From Leucobacter sp. PH1c (lineage in GTDB: Bacteria > Actinomycetota > Actinomycetes > Actinomycetales > Microbacteriaceae), in the NCBI RefSeq assembly GCF_000633415.1, contig NZ_AYMV01000015.1, positions 1 to 64,000 on the forward strand: a stretch of DNA of 64,000 nucleotides, given 5' to 3'. The first letter of the stretch is position 1. Each line of letters begins with the position of its first letter. Shown here piece after piece: positions 42,837 to 51,539 of this stretch. The notes below the pieces were generated by a model that ran no database searches, had not been told where the DNA came from, and saw only the letters and a program-made list of their open reading frames with translations. The position numbers were made by a program, and so were the translations under genes.

Positions 42837-42851
42837 CGACGTGCGCGTGAC

Positions 42852-43859
42852 TCAGCGCAGCAGGCCGATGCGCTCGTAGACGGCGGACAGCGTGCGGTCG
42901 GCGACCTCGCCCGCGCGCTCGGCGGCGCCCGCGAGCAGGCGGTCGAGCTCGGCCGGATCGGCGAGCAGCTCCTCGGTGCGCTCGCGCACGGGGCCCAGGC
43001 CGGCCTCGACGACGTCGACGAGCCCCTTCTTGAGATCGCCGTAGCCGCGGCCCGAGTACTCGGCCTCGACGGCGGAGATCGGCTCGCCGCTCAGCACCGA
43101 GTAGATGGTGAGGAGGTTCGCGACGCCTGGCTTCGCCTGGCGGTCGAAGCGGATCTCGCCGTCGGCATCGGTGACGGCGCGCATGATCTTCTTCTTCGTC
43201 ACGTTCGCCGGATCGAGGACCTTGATGAGCCCCGCCTCGGTCTCCGCCGACTTCGACATCTTGGCGGTCGGATCCTGGAGGTCGTAGATCTTCGCGGTCT
43301 CCTTCTGGATCTGCGCCTCCGGCACCACGAACGTCTCGCCGAAGCGGTGGTTGAAGCGCGCAGCCAGGTCGCGGGTCAGCTCGACGTGCTGGCGCTGATC
43401 CTCGCCGACGGGCACGGACGCGGCCTGGTACAGGAGGATGTCCGCGGCCATGAGGATCGGGTATGTGAAGAGGCCCACCGACGCCGTATCGGCGCCGAAG
43501 CGCTGCGACTTGTCCTTGAACTGGGTCATGCGGCTCGCCTCGCCGAAGCCGGTGAGGGTGTTGAGCACCCACGCGAGCTCCGCGTGCGCCGGCACGTGGG
43601 ACTGGACGAACAGCGTCGACTTCGCCGGGTCGATGCCCGCGGCGATGTACTGGGCGGCCGTGCGCCGGGTGCGCTCGACGAGCTCCTTCGGGTCCTGCGG
43701 CACGGTGATGGCGTGGAGGTTCACGACGCAGAAGAACGCGTCGAAGTCCTCCTGCATCTGCGTCCACTGGCTGAGCGCGCCGATGTAGTTGCCGAGGTGC
43801 AGCGAGTCGCTCGAGGGCTGCATGCCGGAGAAGAGGACGGGCTTGGGGGTGGGGTTCAT
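42852..43859 (-). CDS. trpS: Tryptophanyl-tRNA synthetase
   Basis: Class I synthetase of 335 aa charging tRNA-Trp. [20 protein letters not shown] carries the HIGH-like motif, and KMSKS is exact. [15 protein letters not shown] and YQAASVPVG fit the tryptophan pocket region. Length and motifs match the bacterial enzyme. I see no T-box leader in the 60 nt upstream. An exonuclease III gene lies upstream in the same orientation, an order common in Microbacteriaceae. Confidence 0.96.
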   Translation of the reverse strand: MNPTPKPVLFSGMQPSSDSLHLGNYIGALSQWTQMQEDFDAFFCVVNLHAITVPQDPKELVERTRRTAAQYIAAGIDPAKSTLFVQSHVPAHAELAWVLNTLTGFGEASRMTQFKDKSQRFGADTASVGLFTYPILMAADILLYQAASVPVGEDQRQHVELTRDLAARFNHRFGETFVVPEAQIQKETAKIYDLQDPTAKMSKSAETEAGLIKVLDPANVTKKKIMRAVTDADGEIRFDRQAKPGVANLLTIYSVLSGEPISAVEAEYSGRGYGDLKKGLVDVVEAGLGPVRERTEELLADPAELDRLLAGAAERAGEVADRTLSAVYERIGLLR

Positions 43860-43919
43860 GAGATTCCTGGTTCCCTGGACGTGGGGGTGACGAGAGCGGG
43901 GGCCGCGGGGGCCGGGGTG

Positions 43920-44786
43920 CTACGCGCCGAGGCGGTAGTCGACGACGACGGGTGCGTGATCCGACCAGCGCTCGGCGTACGATGCCGCGCGATCGATCGT
44001 GTACTCGGTGACGCGCTCCGCGAGCTGCGGCGTGACGACGTGGTAGTCGATGCGCCAGCCCGTGTCGTTGTCGAACGCCTGGCCGCGGTTCGACCACCAG
44101 GTGTAGGGGCCGTCGACCTCGCCGGCCCAGCGGCGGCCCACGTCGGCCCAGCCGTGGCCGGGGCCCTCGGAGCCGTCGACGCCCGTGATGGCGGCGCCGC
44201 GCTCGCCGAAGAAGCGGTCAAAGTAGGCGCGCTCGCGCGGCAGGAAGCCGGCGCGCTTGACGTTGCCCTTCCAGTTCTTGATGTCGAGCTCGCGGTGGCC
44301 GACATTGAAGTCGCCCACGATGGTGACGAGCTCGCGCTCGGCGGCCAGCTCATCCATGCGGACGCCCATCGCGTCGAGGAACGCCCACTTCGCCTCCTGG
44401 CGGGGCGTATCGACCTCGCCCGAGTGCGTGTAATTCGAGACGACCGTGAGCGGGGTGCCGCCGAAATCGAAGTCGGCCTCGAGCCAGCGCCCGGACGACT
44501 GGATCGCCTCCTGCTGATCCGCGGGGCCGAGGCCCACGCGGTGCGCGGTCGCCGGGACGCGGCTCGCGATCGCGACGCCGGCGCGGCCCTTGATGTCGCA
44601 GGGGTCGTGCAGCCAGTGCCAGCCCTGGCTCCCGAGGAACTCCTCGAGATGCTCGTCCGCGGCCCGCACCTCCTGGAGCGCGAGCACGTCGACGTCGCGA
44701 TTCGCGAGCCACTCGCCCATGCCCTTGCGGTAGGCAGCACGGATGCCATTGACGTTGACGGACGCGACGCGCAGGGTTTCGACCAT
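43920..44786 (-). CDS. Exodeoxyribonuclease III (first copy)
   Basis: Endonuclease/exonuclease/phosphatase-fold enzyme of 288 aa acting in base excision repair at abasic sites. Motifs: ASVNVNGIRAA, ALQEVRA (metal-binding Glu), GDFNVGHRELDIKNWKGN (catalytic Asp and Asn), DYHVVTP and WSDHAPVV (catalytic His). Start at 44786, with TAGACT 7 nt upstream. A second family member lies 53 nt upstream in the same orientation; the two share the fold but differ strongly in sequence. Confidence 0.93.
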   Translation of the reverse strand: MVETLRVASVNVNGIRAAYRKGMGEWLANRDVDVLALQEVRAADEHLEEFLGSQGWHWLHDPCDIKGRAGVAIASRVPATAHRVGLGPADQQEAIQSSGRWLEADFDFGGTPLTVVSNYTHSGEVDTPRQEAKWAFLDAMGVRMDELAAERELVTIVGDFNVGHRELDIKNWKGNVKRAGFLPRERAYFDRFFGERGAAITGVDGSEGPGHGWADVGRRWAGEVDGPYTWWSNRGQAFDNDTGWRIDYHVVTPQLAERVTEYTIDRAASYAERWSDHAPVVVDYRLGA

Positions 44787-44793
44787 GCGCCCT

Positions 44794-44799
44794 AGTCTA
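44794..44799 (-). promoter_or_regulatory. -10 box (TAGACT), leaderless first exonuclease III gene
   Basis: On the minus strand TAGACT ends 7 nt before the ATG at 44786. Confidence 0.5.
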
Positions 44800-44839
44800 C
44801 GCGGGGCCACCGACACCGCGGGGCGCGGGTGCGCGATCC

Positions 44840-45718
44840 CTAGAAGACCATCGGGCGGTCGTACTCGTCCTCGAAGGTGCCGCCCAGCAGCGAGGGATCG
44901 ATCTCGCACACCACCGGCACGTGATCGCTCGGGGCGTCGCCCTTGCGCTCCTCGCGGTCGATCGAGGCCCCCGTCACGGCGTCGGCGAACGCGCGCGACC
45001 CCATGATGAAGTCGATCCGCATCCCCTCGTCCTTGGGGAAACGGCCGGCCTTGTAGTCCCAGAAGGTGTAGCCCTCGGGCGCGATCGGCCGCACGACGTC
45101 CTCGACGTGCGGGGCGAACGCCGCGAACGCCGCCCGCTCCTCGGGGGAGACGTGCGTCGAGGAGCCGAGTGTGAAGCTCGGATCGCCCATGTCGCTGTCG
45201 AGCGGCGCGATGTTCCAGTCGCCCATCAGCGCGAGCGGCAGATCGGGATCCTCCTCGAGCCACTCGGCCGTATCGCGCCGCAGCGCGTCGAGCCACGCGA
45301 GCTTGTACTCGAGGTGGGGATCGCCGAGCGCGCGGCCGTTCGGCACGTACAGGCTCCACAGGCGGAGGTCGCCCACCGTCACGCCGAGCGCGCGCGCTTC
45401 GAGCGGCAGCCCGTTCGGTCCCGTGCCCTGCACCGCCTCCTGGCCCTTGATGGGCGCCCCGAAGCCCGGCATCTCGGCGAAGCCGCGGGACACCTCGGTC
45501 ATCTCGTGGCGGCTCGCGAAGGCGACGCCGTTCCACTGGTTGAGTCCGTGGATCTCGAGGTGGTAGCCCGCCTGCTCGAAGGCCTCGACCGGGAACTGAT
45601 CCGGTCGGCACTTGATCTCCTGCATGGCGAGCACGTCGATGTCCTCGCGGACGAGCCAGTCGACGACCCGGCCGAAACGGGTACGGATCGAGTTGACGTT
45701 CCAGGTGGCGATGCGCAT
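44840..45718 (-). CDS. Exodeoxyribonuclease III (second copy)
   Basis: EEP-fold nuclease of 292 aa. Motifs: ATWNVNSIRTR, MQEIKCRPDQFP, YVPNGR, GDWNIAPLDSDMGD, DFIMGS and DHVPVVCEID. The QEIK and GDWNIAP versions are those of the XthA branch found in alpha-proteobacteria and actinobacteria, whereas the downstream copy has the QEVR/GDFN pattern of the ExoA-like branch. Different preferences (3'-exonuclease versus AP endonuclease) are plausible. Start at 45718, with TAGGCT 6 nt upstream. Confidence 0.92.
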   Translation of the reverse strand: MRIATWNVNSIRTRFGRVVDWLVREDIDVLAMQEIKCRPDQFPVEAFEQAGYHLEIHGLNQWNGVAFASRHEMTEVSRGFAEMPGFGAPIKGQEAVQGTGPNGLPLEARALGVTVGDLRLWSLYVPNGRALGDPHLEYKLAWLDALRRDTAEWLEEDPDLPLALMGDWNIAPLDSDMGDPSFTLGSSTHVSPEERAAFAAFAPHVEDVVRPIAPEGYTFWDYKAGRFPKDEGMRIDFIMGSRAFADAVTGASIDREERKGDAPSDHVPVVCEIDPSLLGGTFEDEYDRPMVF

Positions 45719-45724
45719 GCAGCC

Positions 45725-45730
45725 AGCCTA
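45725..45730 (-). promoter_or_regulatory. -10 box (TAGGCT), leaderless second exonuclease III gene
   Basis: On the minus strand TAGGCT ends 6 nt before the ATG at 45718. Confidence 0.6.
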
Positions 45731-45838
45731 GCGGGCTGGGTTTCTTCCCAAATTGTTGCAATCCGGGTTGGGGATTGCGGGCTGCACACCGCACAATTGC
45801 TTACACGGATCCACACCCAGGACGCGAGGAGCGGTGCG

Positions 45839-48553
45839 ATGGAGGATTCACGAAGACCCGGCCCCGGCGCTCCGCGCGCCGCATGGAGCGGTGACGGGGC
45901 TGCCCTCCACACCCGGCGCCGCGCCGGCATGACCGCCGCGGTTCCCGAGCGCCTCGACCGCGCGGTCGACGCGCTCGACCCCGAGGGCGCCGTTCTCCTG
46001 CTCCTCGGCGAGGCCGGCACTGGGCGGCTCGTCCTCGCCGAGGAGGCGGCCAGCGTGGTGGCCGCGCGGCTCCCCGGTCCGGGCCGGGTGATCGTGCTCC
46101 CCAACCCGCCGCACGCCGCGAGCGGGCACACCTCGGTGTTCGCCGAGCACTTCGCGGTCGCGCTCGAGGGCCGCACGGAGGCGGGGGAGATCGCCGAGCG
46201 GATCCTCGCGGGCCTCTTCGCGACGCCCGGGGCGGGCCCCGTCGTGCTCGTCGCCCCGAACGCCGATGGCTACTCGCCGCGCGACACCCGGCTCCTTGAA
46301 CTCCTGCTGCAGGACGAGCGGGTGCGGGGGATCGTCACCGCGAAGCAGCCGACGGGCGCGCTCGAGCGGCTCGGCGTCGGATCGGAGCGGCAGCAGCTCT
46401 CCGTCGCCCCGCTCGACCGGGTGGAGGCCGAGCGCTTCCTCTGCGCACTGCTCGGCGTCGACCGCATCGAGGCGGAGACTCTTCGCGGCTGGCTCGAGCT
46501 CGCGGCGGGGAACAGCTACGCGCTGGCGATGCTCGCGCTCGCCGCCGACAGTGCCGGTCGCCTGCGCCGCAGCCGCGGTGCCGCGTGGGCGCCGCACGAG
46601 CTCGACGCGGTGCCCGGCGAGTACACGCGGGTGATCCTCGACCCCTGCACGCCCGAGGAGATCGAGGCGCTCGAACTGGTCGCCCTCGCCGAGCCCATCA
46701 CCGAGACCGGGCTGCTCCGGAGCATCGACGCGACGCTGCTCGCCGCGCTCTTCGACCGCGGGCTCGTCGTCTCCCGGCCGCTGCCCGACGGCGTCGCGCT
46801 CGTCACGGGCCACCCGCTGCTCGCCACCGTGCTCCGCGCGGGGATGTCGCCCGTGCGCAGGATCCAGCTCAACGACCGGATCTTCCGCGTGCTCTCCGAC
46901 GGGCTCGGCGGCGTCGACCCCGTGTACACGCCCGTGCGGCTGATGCGCCTCGTCGTGTTCGGGATCGAGAGCGGGCAGCACCTGCCCTTCCCGTGGCTGT
47001 GGGCCGCGTTCGAGCTCACGGTGCGCGGCGGCGATCCCCGCCTCGTGCTGAACGTGGCGCGCGCCGTCGCCCTGCACCCTGACGCCGACCCGATGCAGGC
47101 GGGATCGGGGGCGCTCCGCGCCTGCCGCACCGCGCGCCTCATCGGGGACGACGGCAGCCTCCGCCCCCTGCTCGGCGTCGTGGAGCGCCTGCTCGCCGAC
47201 CCCGAGCGGGTCGCCGGCATGACCCCGATGCTCCGCGTGCGCCTCACGACGAGCCTCATCGAGCAGGACCTCCGCGACGACGGAGACGTGGACCTCGCGC
47301 TCGCGGCCCTCGACGCGCTCGAGGACCGGCTTGCAGCGGATGAGCAGCCCGTGCGCGAGGCCGTGCGCGGCAGCCGGGTGCTCGCCCTCGCCTACACAGG
47401 GCGGTTGCGCGCGGCGACGATCGCCGCCCCCGACGAGGCGGTGTCCGCCGACCTCAAAGCGGAGTGGATCCGCTCGCCGGCGCGGGCGCTCAACGGCCTC
47501 ATCCTGGATCAGCGCGGCGCTTTTGGGCGCGCGGTGGTGAACGCGGAGCACACCCGCCGCCTCAGCCGGCTCGGCCCGCGGGCCCGGCCCGACGTGATCG
47601 ACATGCAGGGCTTCTGCTGGCTGCTCGGGCACTGGGTCGGCGGCAGCGCCGAGCTCGCGCGGCGCGTGCTCGACGAGCTCGCGAGCGAGGCCTCCTCCGA
47701 CACGCACGCGGAGGCCCACTACTCGGGCTTCATCGAGGCGGGGGCCGTGCTGCTCGCCGTGCAGGAGGGACGCTGGGCCGACTCGGCGCAGAGCGCGGAG
47801 CGGCTGCTCGACCGGCTGGAGCGCCACGACAGCTACGGGATCGCGCCGCTCGTGCAGGCGGCGTTCGCGCTCGCGCTCGCGGTGCTGGGGGAGCGCGACG
47901 CCGCCGCCCGCGCGCTGCGCGCCTCGCTCCGCGGGACGCGCGGCATCGGCGAAGCGGTCGGCGGGCACCGCCGCATCCTCGCGCTCCGGGCGCGGCAGTG
48001 GCTCCGGGACCGGGACGTCGTCGCGGAAGCGCAGAGCGCCGCCGAGTGGGCGCACGCCGAGGGGCTCGAGCTGATCGAGCTGCAGGCCCTCCACGTCGCG
48101 GCGTTCGAGACGCGCACCGCGGGGCCCGGGGTGCTCGAGCGGGCCCGGGAGCTCGCGGTCGCGGTCGACCCGCCGCTCGGGGGCGCGTTCCTCGCGCACA
48201 TCGAGCGCATCGCGGTGGGGACCGAGGCCACCGCCGCCGACACCGACGAGCCCGAGGTGCGGCTCCTCGCCGAGCTGGGCGTCTGGCTGCCGCTGCCGCC
48301 CGCCGCCGAGCTCACGGCCCGCGAACGCGAGGTCGCCCTCCTCGCCTCGCTCGGCCACAGCAGCCGCTTCATCGCGGCGCGGCTGCACATCTCCGCGCGC
48401 ACCGTCGAGACGCACCTGTCGAACGTGTTCGGCAAGCTCGGGGTGGAGAACCGTGACGAGCTCAGGTTGTGGGCGGCGCGCGACCGGGCGAGCGCCCCCG
48501 ATGCGCCGCCCACGGAGGCCCCCGCGCCGGATCCGGTGCCCGAGCGCGGCTGA
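45839..48553 (+). CDS. Large LuxR-family regulator with degenerate ATPase module
   Basis: Protein of 904 aa with LAL/MalT-like layout: an NTPase-like N-terminal part, a long helical repeat region (about 280-830, TPR-like) and a C-terminal LuxR HTH with LTAREREVALLASLGHSSRFIA and ARTVETHLSNVFGKLGV. The P-loop position reads GEAGTGRLV, lacking the Lys and Ser/Thr of Walker A, so ATP binding is doubtful. The ATG at 45839 follows GAGGAG. No clear target gene is adjacent; the upstream gap contains AATTGTTGCAAT and GCACAATTGC, which share ATTG/CAAT half-sites. The LCP gene downstream has its own promoter. Confidence 0.8.
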   Translation: MEDSRRPGPGAPRAAWSGDGAALHTRRRAGMTAAVPERLDRAVDALDPEGAVLLLLGEAGTGRLVLAEEAASVVAARLPGPGRVIVLPNPPHAASGHTSVFAEHFAVALEGRTEAGEIAERILAGLFATPGAGPVVLVAPNADGYSPRDTRLLELLLQDERVRGIVTAKQPTGALERLGVGSERQQLSVAPLDRVEAERFLCALLGVDRIEAETLRGWLELAAGNSYALAMLALAADSAGRLRRSRGAAWAPHELDAVPGEYTRVILDPCTPEEIEALELVALAEPITETGLLRSIDATLLAALFDRGLVVSRPLPDGVALVTGHPLLATVLRAGMSPVRRIQLNDRIFRVLSDGLGGVDPVYTPVRLMRLVVFGIESGQHLPFPWLWAAFELTVRGGDPRLVLNVARAVALHPDADPMQAGSGALRACRTARLIGDDGSLRPLLGVVERLLADPERVAGMTPMLRVRLTTSLIEQDLRDDGDVDLALAALDALEDRLAADEQPVREAVRGSRVLALAYTGRLRAATIAAPDEAVSADLKAEWIRSPARALNGLILDQRGAFGRAVVNAEHTRRLSRLGPRARPDVIDMQGFCWLLGHWVGGSAELARRVLDELASEASSDTHAEAHYSGFIEAGAVLLAVQEGRWADSAQSAERLLDRLERHDSYGIAPLVQAAFALALAVLGERDAAARALRASLRGTRGIGEAVGGHRRILALRARQWLRDRDVVAEAQSAAEWAHAEGLELIELQALHVAAFETRTAGPGVLERARELAVAVDPPLGGAFLAHIERIAVGTEATAADTDEPEVRLLAELGVWLPLPPAAELTAREREVALLASLGHSSRFIAARLHISARTVETHLSNVFGKLGVENRDELRLWAARDRASAPDAPPTEAPAPDPVPERG

Positions 48554-48603
48554 GCGCCCGCCGCCAGGATCGCGCTTCCGAGCGCTCATACAGAGGTCTC
48601 GGG

Positions 48604-48609
48604 TACATT
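48604..48609 (+). promoter_or_regulatory. -10 box (TACATT) of the LCP gene
   Basis: TACATT lies 53 nt before the ATG at 48663; the leader contains GAGGAACGGG as ribosome binding site. Confidence 0.5.
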
Positions 48610-48662
48610 GGGCCTCTGCCGCTGTGCGTCCGACCCGGGCGCCCTGAGGAACGGGAAACTCT

Positions 48663-49952
48663 ATGGCCAAGAACACCGCAGGCGATGCCGCGCGCCCCGC
48701 ATTCGTGCGCCACGGCAAGCTGCGCCGATCGAACGCCTGGGGCAACGCGCTGCGCGTGCTGCTCACCACGGTCATCGTCGTCGCGCTCTCCGGGGTCGCC
48801 ACGGTCGGCTACGCCGTCTGGGGGCTCACCCAGAACCTCAACACCGTCGACCTCGGCACCGAGGCGAGCGGCGTGGGCGTGGGCGCGCAGTCGGTGGACG
48901 GCGAGCTCACGATCCTGCTCGTCGGCTCCGACACGCGTGCTGGCCAGGAGTACGACGACGGCGAGGAGGGCGAGCTCAACGACGTGAACCTGCTGCTTCA
49001 CGTCTCGGCCGACCACCAGAACGCGACCGTGCTCAGCCTGCCGCGCGACCTGATGGTGCCGTTCCCGAGCTGCCCCGGTCCGAACGGGGAGCCCGACTAC
49101 TTCCCGCCCATGAGCGAGCAGCAGCTCAACAGCGCCATGATGTACGGCGGCCTGCCCTGCGTGGCGCGCACCATCTCCGAGCTCACGGGCATGGAGATCC
49201 CCTACGCCGGGCTCATCACCTTCGACGGCGTCGTGGGTGTCTCGAACGCGCTCGGCGGCGTGGACGTCTGCCTCACGCAGCCCATCGTCGACGAGAAGGC
49301 CGACCTCGATCTCCCCGCGGGCATGAACACGCTCGTGGGCTGGGACGCGCTGCAGTTCCTCCGCACCCGCCACGGCGTGGGCGACGGCGGCGACACGAGC
49401 CGCATCAGCAACCAGCAGGTCTTCATGTCCGCGCTCGTGCGGAAGCTGAAGAGCGCGGACACGCTCTCTGATCCCGTGAAGGTGTACGCGCTCGCGAAGG
49501 CCGGCGTCGAGAACATGACCCTCTCGAGCAATATGGCGAGCGTCGAGTTCATGCAGGCCGTCGCCGGCACGGTGAAGGACATCGACCTCGACCGCATCAA
49601 CTTCGTCCAGTACCCCACCGAAACCCATCCGTACCAGGAGGGTCGCCTGCGGCCCGACTACGTGAACGCCGAGATCCTCATCAACCTGATGAAGAGCGGC
49701 GAGCCGTTCGCGGTGACCGGCGTGGGTGAGGGCGTCGCGGCGCAGGGCGCCGAGGGCGACGCGGCCGCGACGGACGCTCCCGCGACGGACGTCCCCGCCA
49801 CCGACGACCCGGCGGCGGAGGTCCCGGCGACCGACGGCACCGGCGAGACGCCGGCCACGCCGCAGGACACGGGGCCGACCAAGCTGCCCGAGAACATCAC
49901 GGGCCTCCAAGCGAGCAACGAGGCCTGCTCGGCCGGCAGAACGGTCTTCTAG
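48663..49952 (+). CDS. LCP (LytR-CpsA-Psr) family cell-wall glycopolymer ligase
   Basis: Membrane-anchored enzyme of 429 aa. A short cytoplasmic part and a helix at about 28-52 are followed by the extracytoplasmic LCP domain: ILLVGSDTRAG, LPRDLMVPF, GVDVCL and FLRTRHGVGDGGDTSRISNQQ, with the conserved Asp and Arg residues that bind polyprenyl pyrophosphate. LCP enzymes transfer wall teichoic acid, arabinogalactan or capsule from lipid carrier to peptidoglycan. The tail (about 365-400) has degenerate ATDxPATD repeats. Next downstream come tRNA-Ser and the pilus locus, also cell-surface functions. Confidence 0.9.
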   Translation: MAKNTAGDAARPAFVRHGKLRRSNAWGNALRVLLTTVIVVALSGVATVGYAVWGLTQNLNTVDLGTEASGVGVGAQSVDGELTILLVGSDTRAGQEYDDGEEGELNDVNLLLHVSADHQNATVLSLPRDLMVPFPSCPGPNGEPDYFPPMSEQQLNSAMMYGGLPCVARTISELTGMEIPYAGLITFDGVVGVSNALGGVDVCLTQPIVDEKADLDLPAGMNTLVGWDALQFLRTRHGVGDGGDTSRISNQQVFMSALVRKLKSADTLSDPVKVYALAKAGVENMTLSSNMASVEFMQAVAGTVKDIDLDRINFVQYPTETHPYQEGRLRPDYVNAEILINLMKSGEPFAVTGVGEGVAAQGAEGDAAATDAPATDVPATDDPAAEVPATDGTGETPATPQDTGPTKLPENITGLQASNEACSAGRTVF

Positions 49953-49970
49953 CCGGGCCGCTCCGGGCCC

Positions 49971-49998
49971 GCCGCGCAGTCGATTTCCGCTGCGCGGC
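49971..49998 (+). terminator. Hairpin after the LCP gene
   Basis: A 9-bp stem GCCGCGCAG/CTGCGCGGC with a 10-nt loop, 18 nt after the stop. No U tract. Confidence 0.5.
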
Positions 49999-50008
49999 CT
50001 CGGTCCGG

Positions 50009-50014
50009 TAGAAT
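50009..50014 (+). promoter_or_regulatory. -10 box (TAGAAT) of tRNA-Ser
   Basis: TAGAAT stands 20 nt before the mature tRNA 5' end. It is a close match to the -10 consensus. Confidence 0.55.
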
Positions 50015-50034
50015 GGCTCACGTTGTTCGCGTAT

Positions 50035-50126
50035 GGAGACGTGCCGGAGCGGCCGAACGGACTTCACTGCTAATGAAGGGTCGGGGTTAAACTCGACCGG
50101 GGGTTCAAATCCCCCCGTCTCCGCCA
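50035..50126 (+). tRNA. tRNA-Ser (anticodon GCT)
   Basis: A 92-nt class II tRNA. The acceptor GGAGACG pairs with CGTCTCC, the anticodon stem CTTCA/TGAAG encloses CTGCTAA with anticodon GCT, a long variable arm follows, and the T arm GGGGGTTCAAATCCCCC is perfect. Discriminator G and CCA are encoded. It reads AGC and AGU codons. Confidence 0.96.
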
Positions 50127-50138
50127 GATGAACAACCG

Positions 50139-50175
50139 AAATCCCCGATGATACTGAGGTAGCATCGGGGATTTT
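50139..50175 (+). terminator. Intrinsic terminator after tRNA-Ser
   Basis: A 12-bp stem AAATCCCCGATG/CATCGGGGATTT with a 12-nt loop, ending in a T run. Confidence 0.85.
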
Positions 50176-50481
50176 GCTGTCTGCGGGAGGTGCTCGCATC
50201 CCAGGGCGCTTCGGGGCGGCCGGTGTACGCCGTTCATTTTGCGCCAATGTTCTGTCAATTCGCGCACGTTCGGCGCGAACGGGCCCCTCCGCGCCGCTGC
50301 ACGCGCTATCGTCTGCGCTGAAGCGGGTCACGGCTGGCGAAGGCCCCGAAGTCTCGACCGCGGAGCGCTGAGTGCGCGCCTCCGCGATGCGCGGGATAGG
50401 CGGAGGCGACTCGTCGGCCGGGACCGGGGTTCGGCAACAGTGCGGTTGCCGCTGCGCTGCGTGCGGCTCTTGGGGGGTCGC

Positions 50482-50510
50482 GTCAGATTGCCGCGGCGGA
50501 TCGTGTCTGA
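50482..50510 (+). promoter_or_regulatory. Pilus-locus promoter-like element, copy 1 (before sortase)
   Basis: GTCAGA (50482-50487), 17 nt, GTCTGA (50505-50510), inside the longer conserved stretch GCGTCAGATTGCCGCGGC...GTGTCTGAATG. TCAGA and TCTGA are inverted repeats 18 nt apart. A GGTGTGCAG motif follows at 50520-50528. The sortase ATG is 39 nt after the second box. The same element recurs before the pilin gene and, inverted, before the sigma gene. Confidence 0.65.
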
Positions 50511-50549
50511 ATGCATGAAGGTGTGCAGTGCGATGCGGATTGGGGAGCT

Positions 50550-51497
50550 ATGGGGAAGCGTGCGCAGACGGGCGGATCCGAGGGGCCGGCGCGATGGCGG
50601 CCGAGTGGGCTGACCTGGAGCATCGTGGTGCTCGCGCTCGGTGGAATGGTCGCGGGACTGTATCCGATGACCGCCGCATGGGTGTCGTCCTACAACCAGT
50701 CGCAGGTGATCCGCAGCGCGGATCGAGCGCTCGACGTGATCGTGCCCGGCCGCGAAGAGCAGCTCGCGGCCGCGCGCATGTACAACGAGGCCCTCGCGGC
50801 CGGAGTGCGTCTGGAGGCCGGGGGGAATGTTCCCGTCGGAACGGGCAACGCATCAGGCACCGACCTCCGCTACGAGGATCTGCTCGTCGCGAATGACGAC
50901 GGGCTGATGGCGCGGATCCAGATCCCCGGCATCGGTGTGGACCTTCCCGTATATCACGGGACTTCCGACGAGACCCTGCTCCGGGGCGCGGGCCACCTGG
51001 AGGGCTCGCACCTGCCCGTGGGAGGGGCAGGAACGCGCTCGGTGATCACTGCGCACCGGGGCCTGGCGAACTCGACCATGTTCTCCAACCTGGATCGGGT
51101 GCGGCGGGGGGACACGTTCGCGGTCGAGGTCATGGGGGAGGTGCTGAGCTACCGCGTCACGGAGATCGAGGTGATCGATCCCAAGGAGACGAGCTCGTTG
51201 CGGGCGAGGCCGGGCAAGGATCTCGTGACGCTCATCACCTGCACGCCCCTCGGCGTGAACTCGCACCGAATCGTGGTGACCGGCGAGCGGACGACGCCGA
51301 CGCCGCCCGCCGACCTCGATCGCGCGAGGCAGGCGCCGCAGATTCCGGGGTTCCCGTGGTGGGCCGTGATCGGCGGCGGTGGCGTGCTCGTGGCCGGCGC
51401 GTACCTCGTGTGGCAGGGCCGCGCGGACGGGCGCCGCGCGGCTCGGCCCGGTCGGGAATCCGCGGGCGCACGCGACAGGAATGTAACGGATAGGTAA
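50550..51497 (+). CDS. Class C sortase (pilus polymerase)
   Basis: Membrane transpeptidase of 315 aa that cleaves pilin sorting signals and links pilin subunits through lysine. TM helices lie at about 22-42 and 270-292, the two-helix topology of class C. Catalytic triad: His169 (ITAHRG), Cys231 (TLITC) and Arg240 (NSHRIV). YNEALA near 79 and LPVYHGTSDETLLRGAGHLEGSHLPVGG are typical. I find no D-P-[FW] lid motif between the first helix and the catalytic core. The ATG at 50550 follows GGGGAG; the in-frame ATG at 50511 directly abuts the promoter-like box. It lies first in the locus, before the pilins. Confidence 0.92.
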   Translation: MGKRAQTGGSEGPARWRPSGLTWSIVVLALGGMVAGLYPMTAAWVSSYNQSQVIRSADRALDVIVPGREEQLAAARMYNEALAAGVRLEAGGNVPVGTGNASGTDLRYEDLLVANDDGLMARIQIPGIGVDLPVYHGTSDETLLRGAGHLEGSHLPVGGAGTRSVITAHRGLANSTMFSNLDRVRRGDTFAVEVMGEVLSYRVTEIEVIDPKETSSLRARPGKDLVTLITCTPLGVNSHRIVVTGERTTPTPPADLDRARQAPQIPGFPWWAVIGGGGVLVAGAYLVWQGRADGRRAARPGRESAGARDRNVTDR

Positions 51498-51500
51498 CGG
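51483..51500 (+). repeat. GTAACGG direct repeat upstream of the pilin promoter
   Basis: GTAACGG occurs at 51483-51489 and 51494-51500, 11 bp apart (one helical turn), ending 2 nt before the -35-like box of copy 2. It also overlaps the sortase stop. It could bind an activator. Confidence 0.45.
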
Positions 51501-51502
51501 GC

Positions 51503-51531
51503 GTCAGATGCCGCTCCGCAGTGGTGTCTGA
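51503..51531 (+). promoter_or_regulatory. Pilus-locus promoter-like element, copy 2 (before pilin)
   Basis: GTCAGA (51503-51508), 17 nt, GTCTGA (51526-51531), in GCGTCAGATGCCGCTCCG...GTGTCTGAGTG. Spacing is identical to copy 1. A GGTGTGCAG motif follows at 51548-51556, here in the loop of a terminator hairpin. The pilin start is 86 nt after the second box. Confidence 0.65.
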
Positions 51532-51539
51532 GTGACCGG

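Larger units (their letters stand above)
50127..50549 (+). other. Gene-free interval between tRNA-Ser and the sortase
   Basis: These 423 bp hold the tRNA terminator and, near the right end, the promoter-like element shared in the pilus locus. I find no credible gene; short open frames lack ribosome sites and recognisable proteins. The middle (about 50180-50480) shows a small hairpin (CGTTC/GAACG near 50267) and nothing else I can name. Confidence 0.6.

Noticed and set aside
43860-43919. T-box or trp leader before trpS
   Set aside because: Only 60 nt separate the genes and no specifier or antiterminator pattern is visible.
50174-50371. Short open frames after tRNA-Ser
   Set aside because: No ribosome site, no recognisable motif, and codon pattern unlike neighbouring genes.
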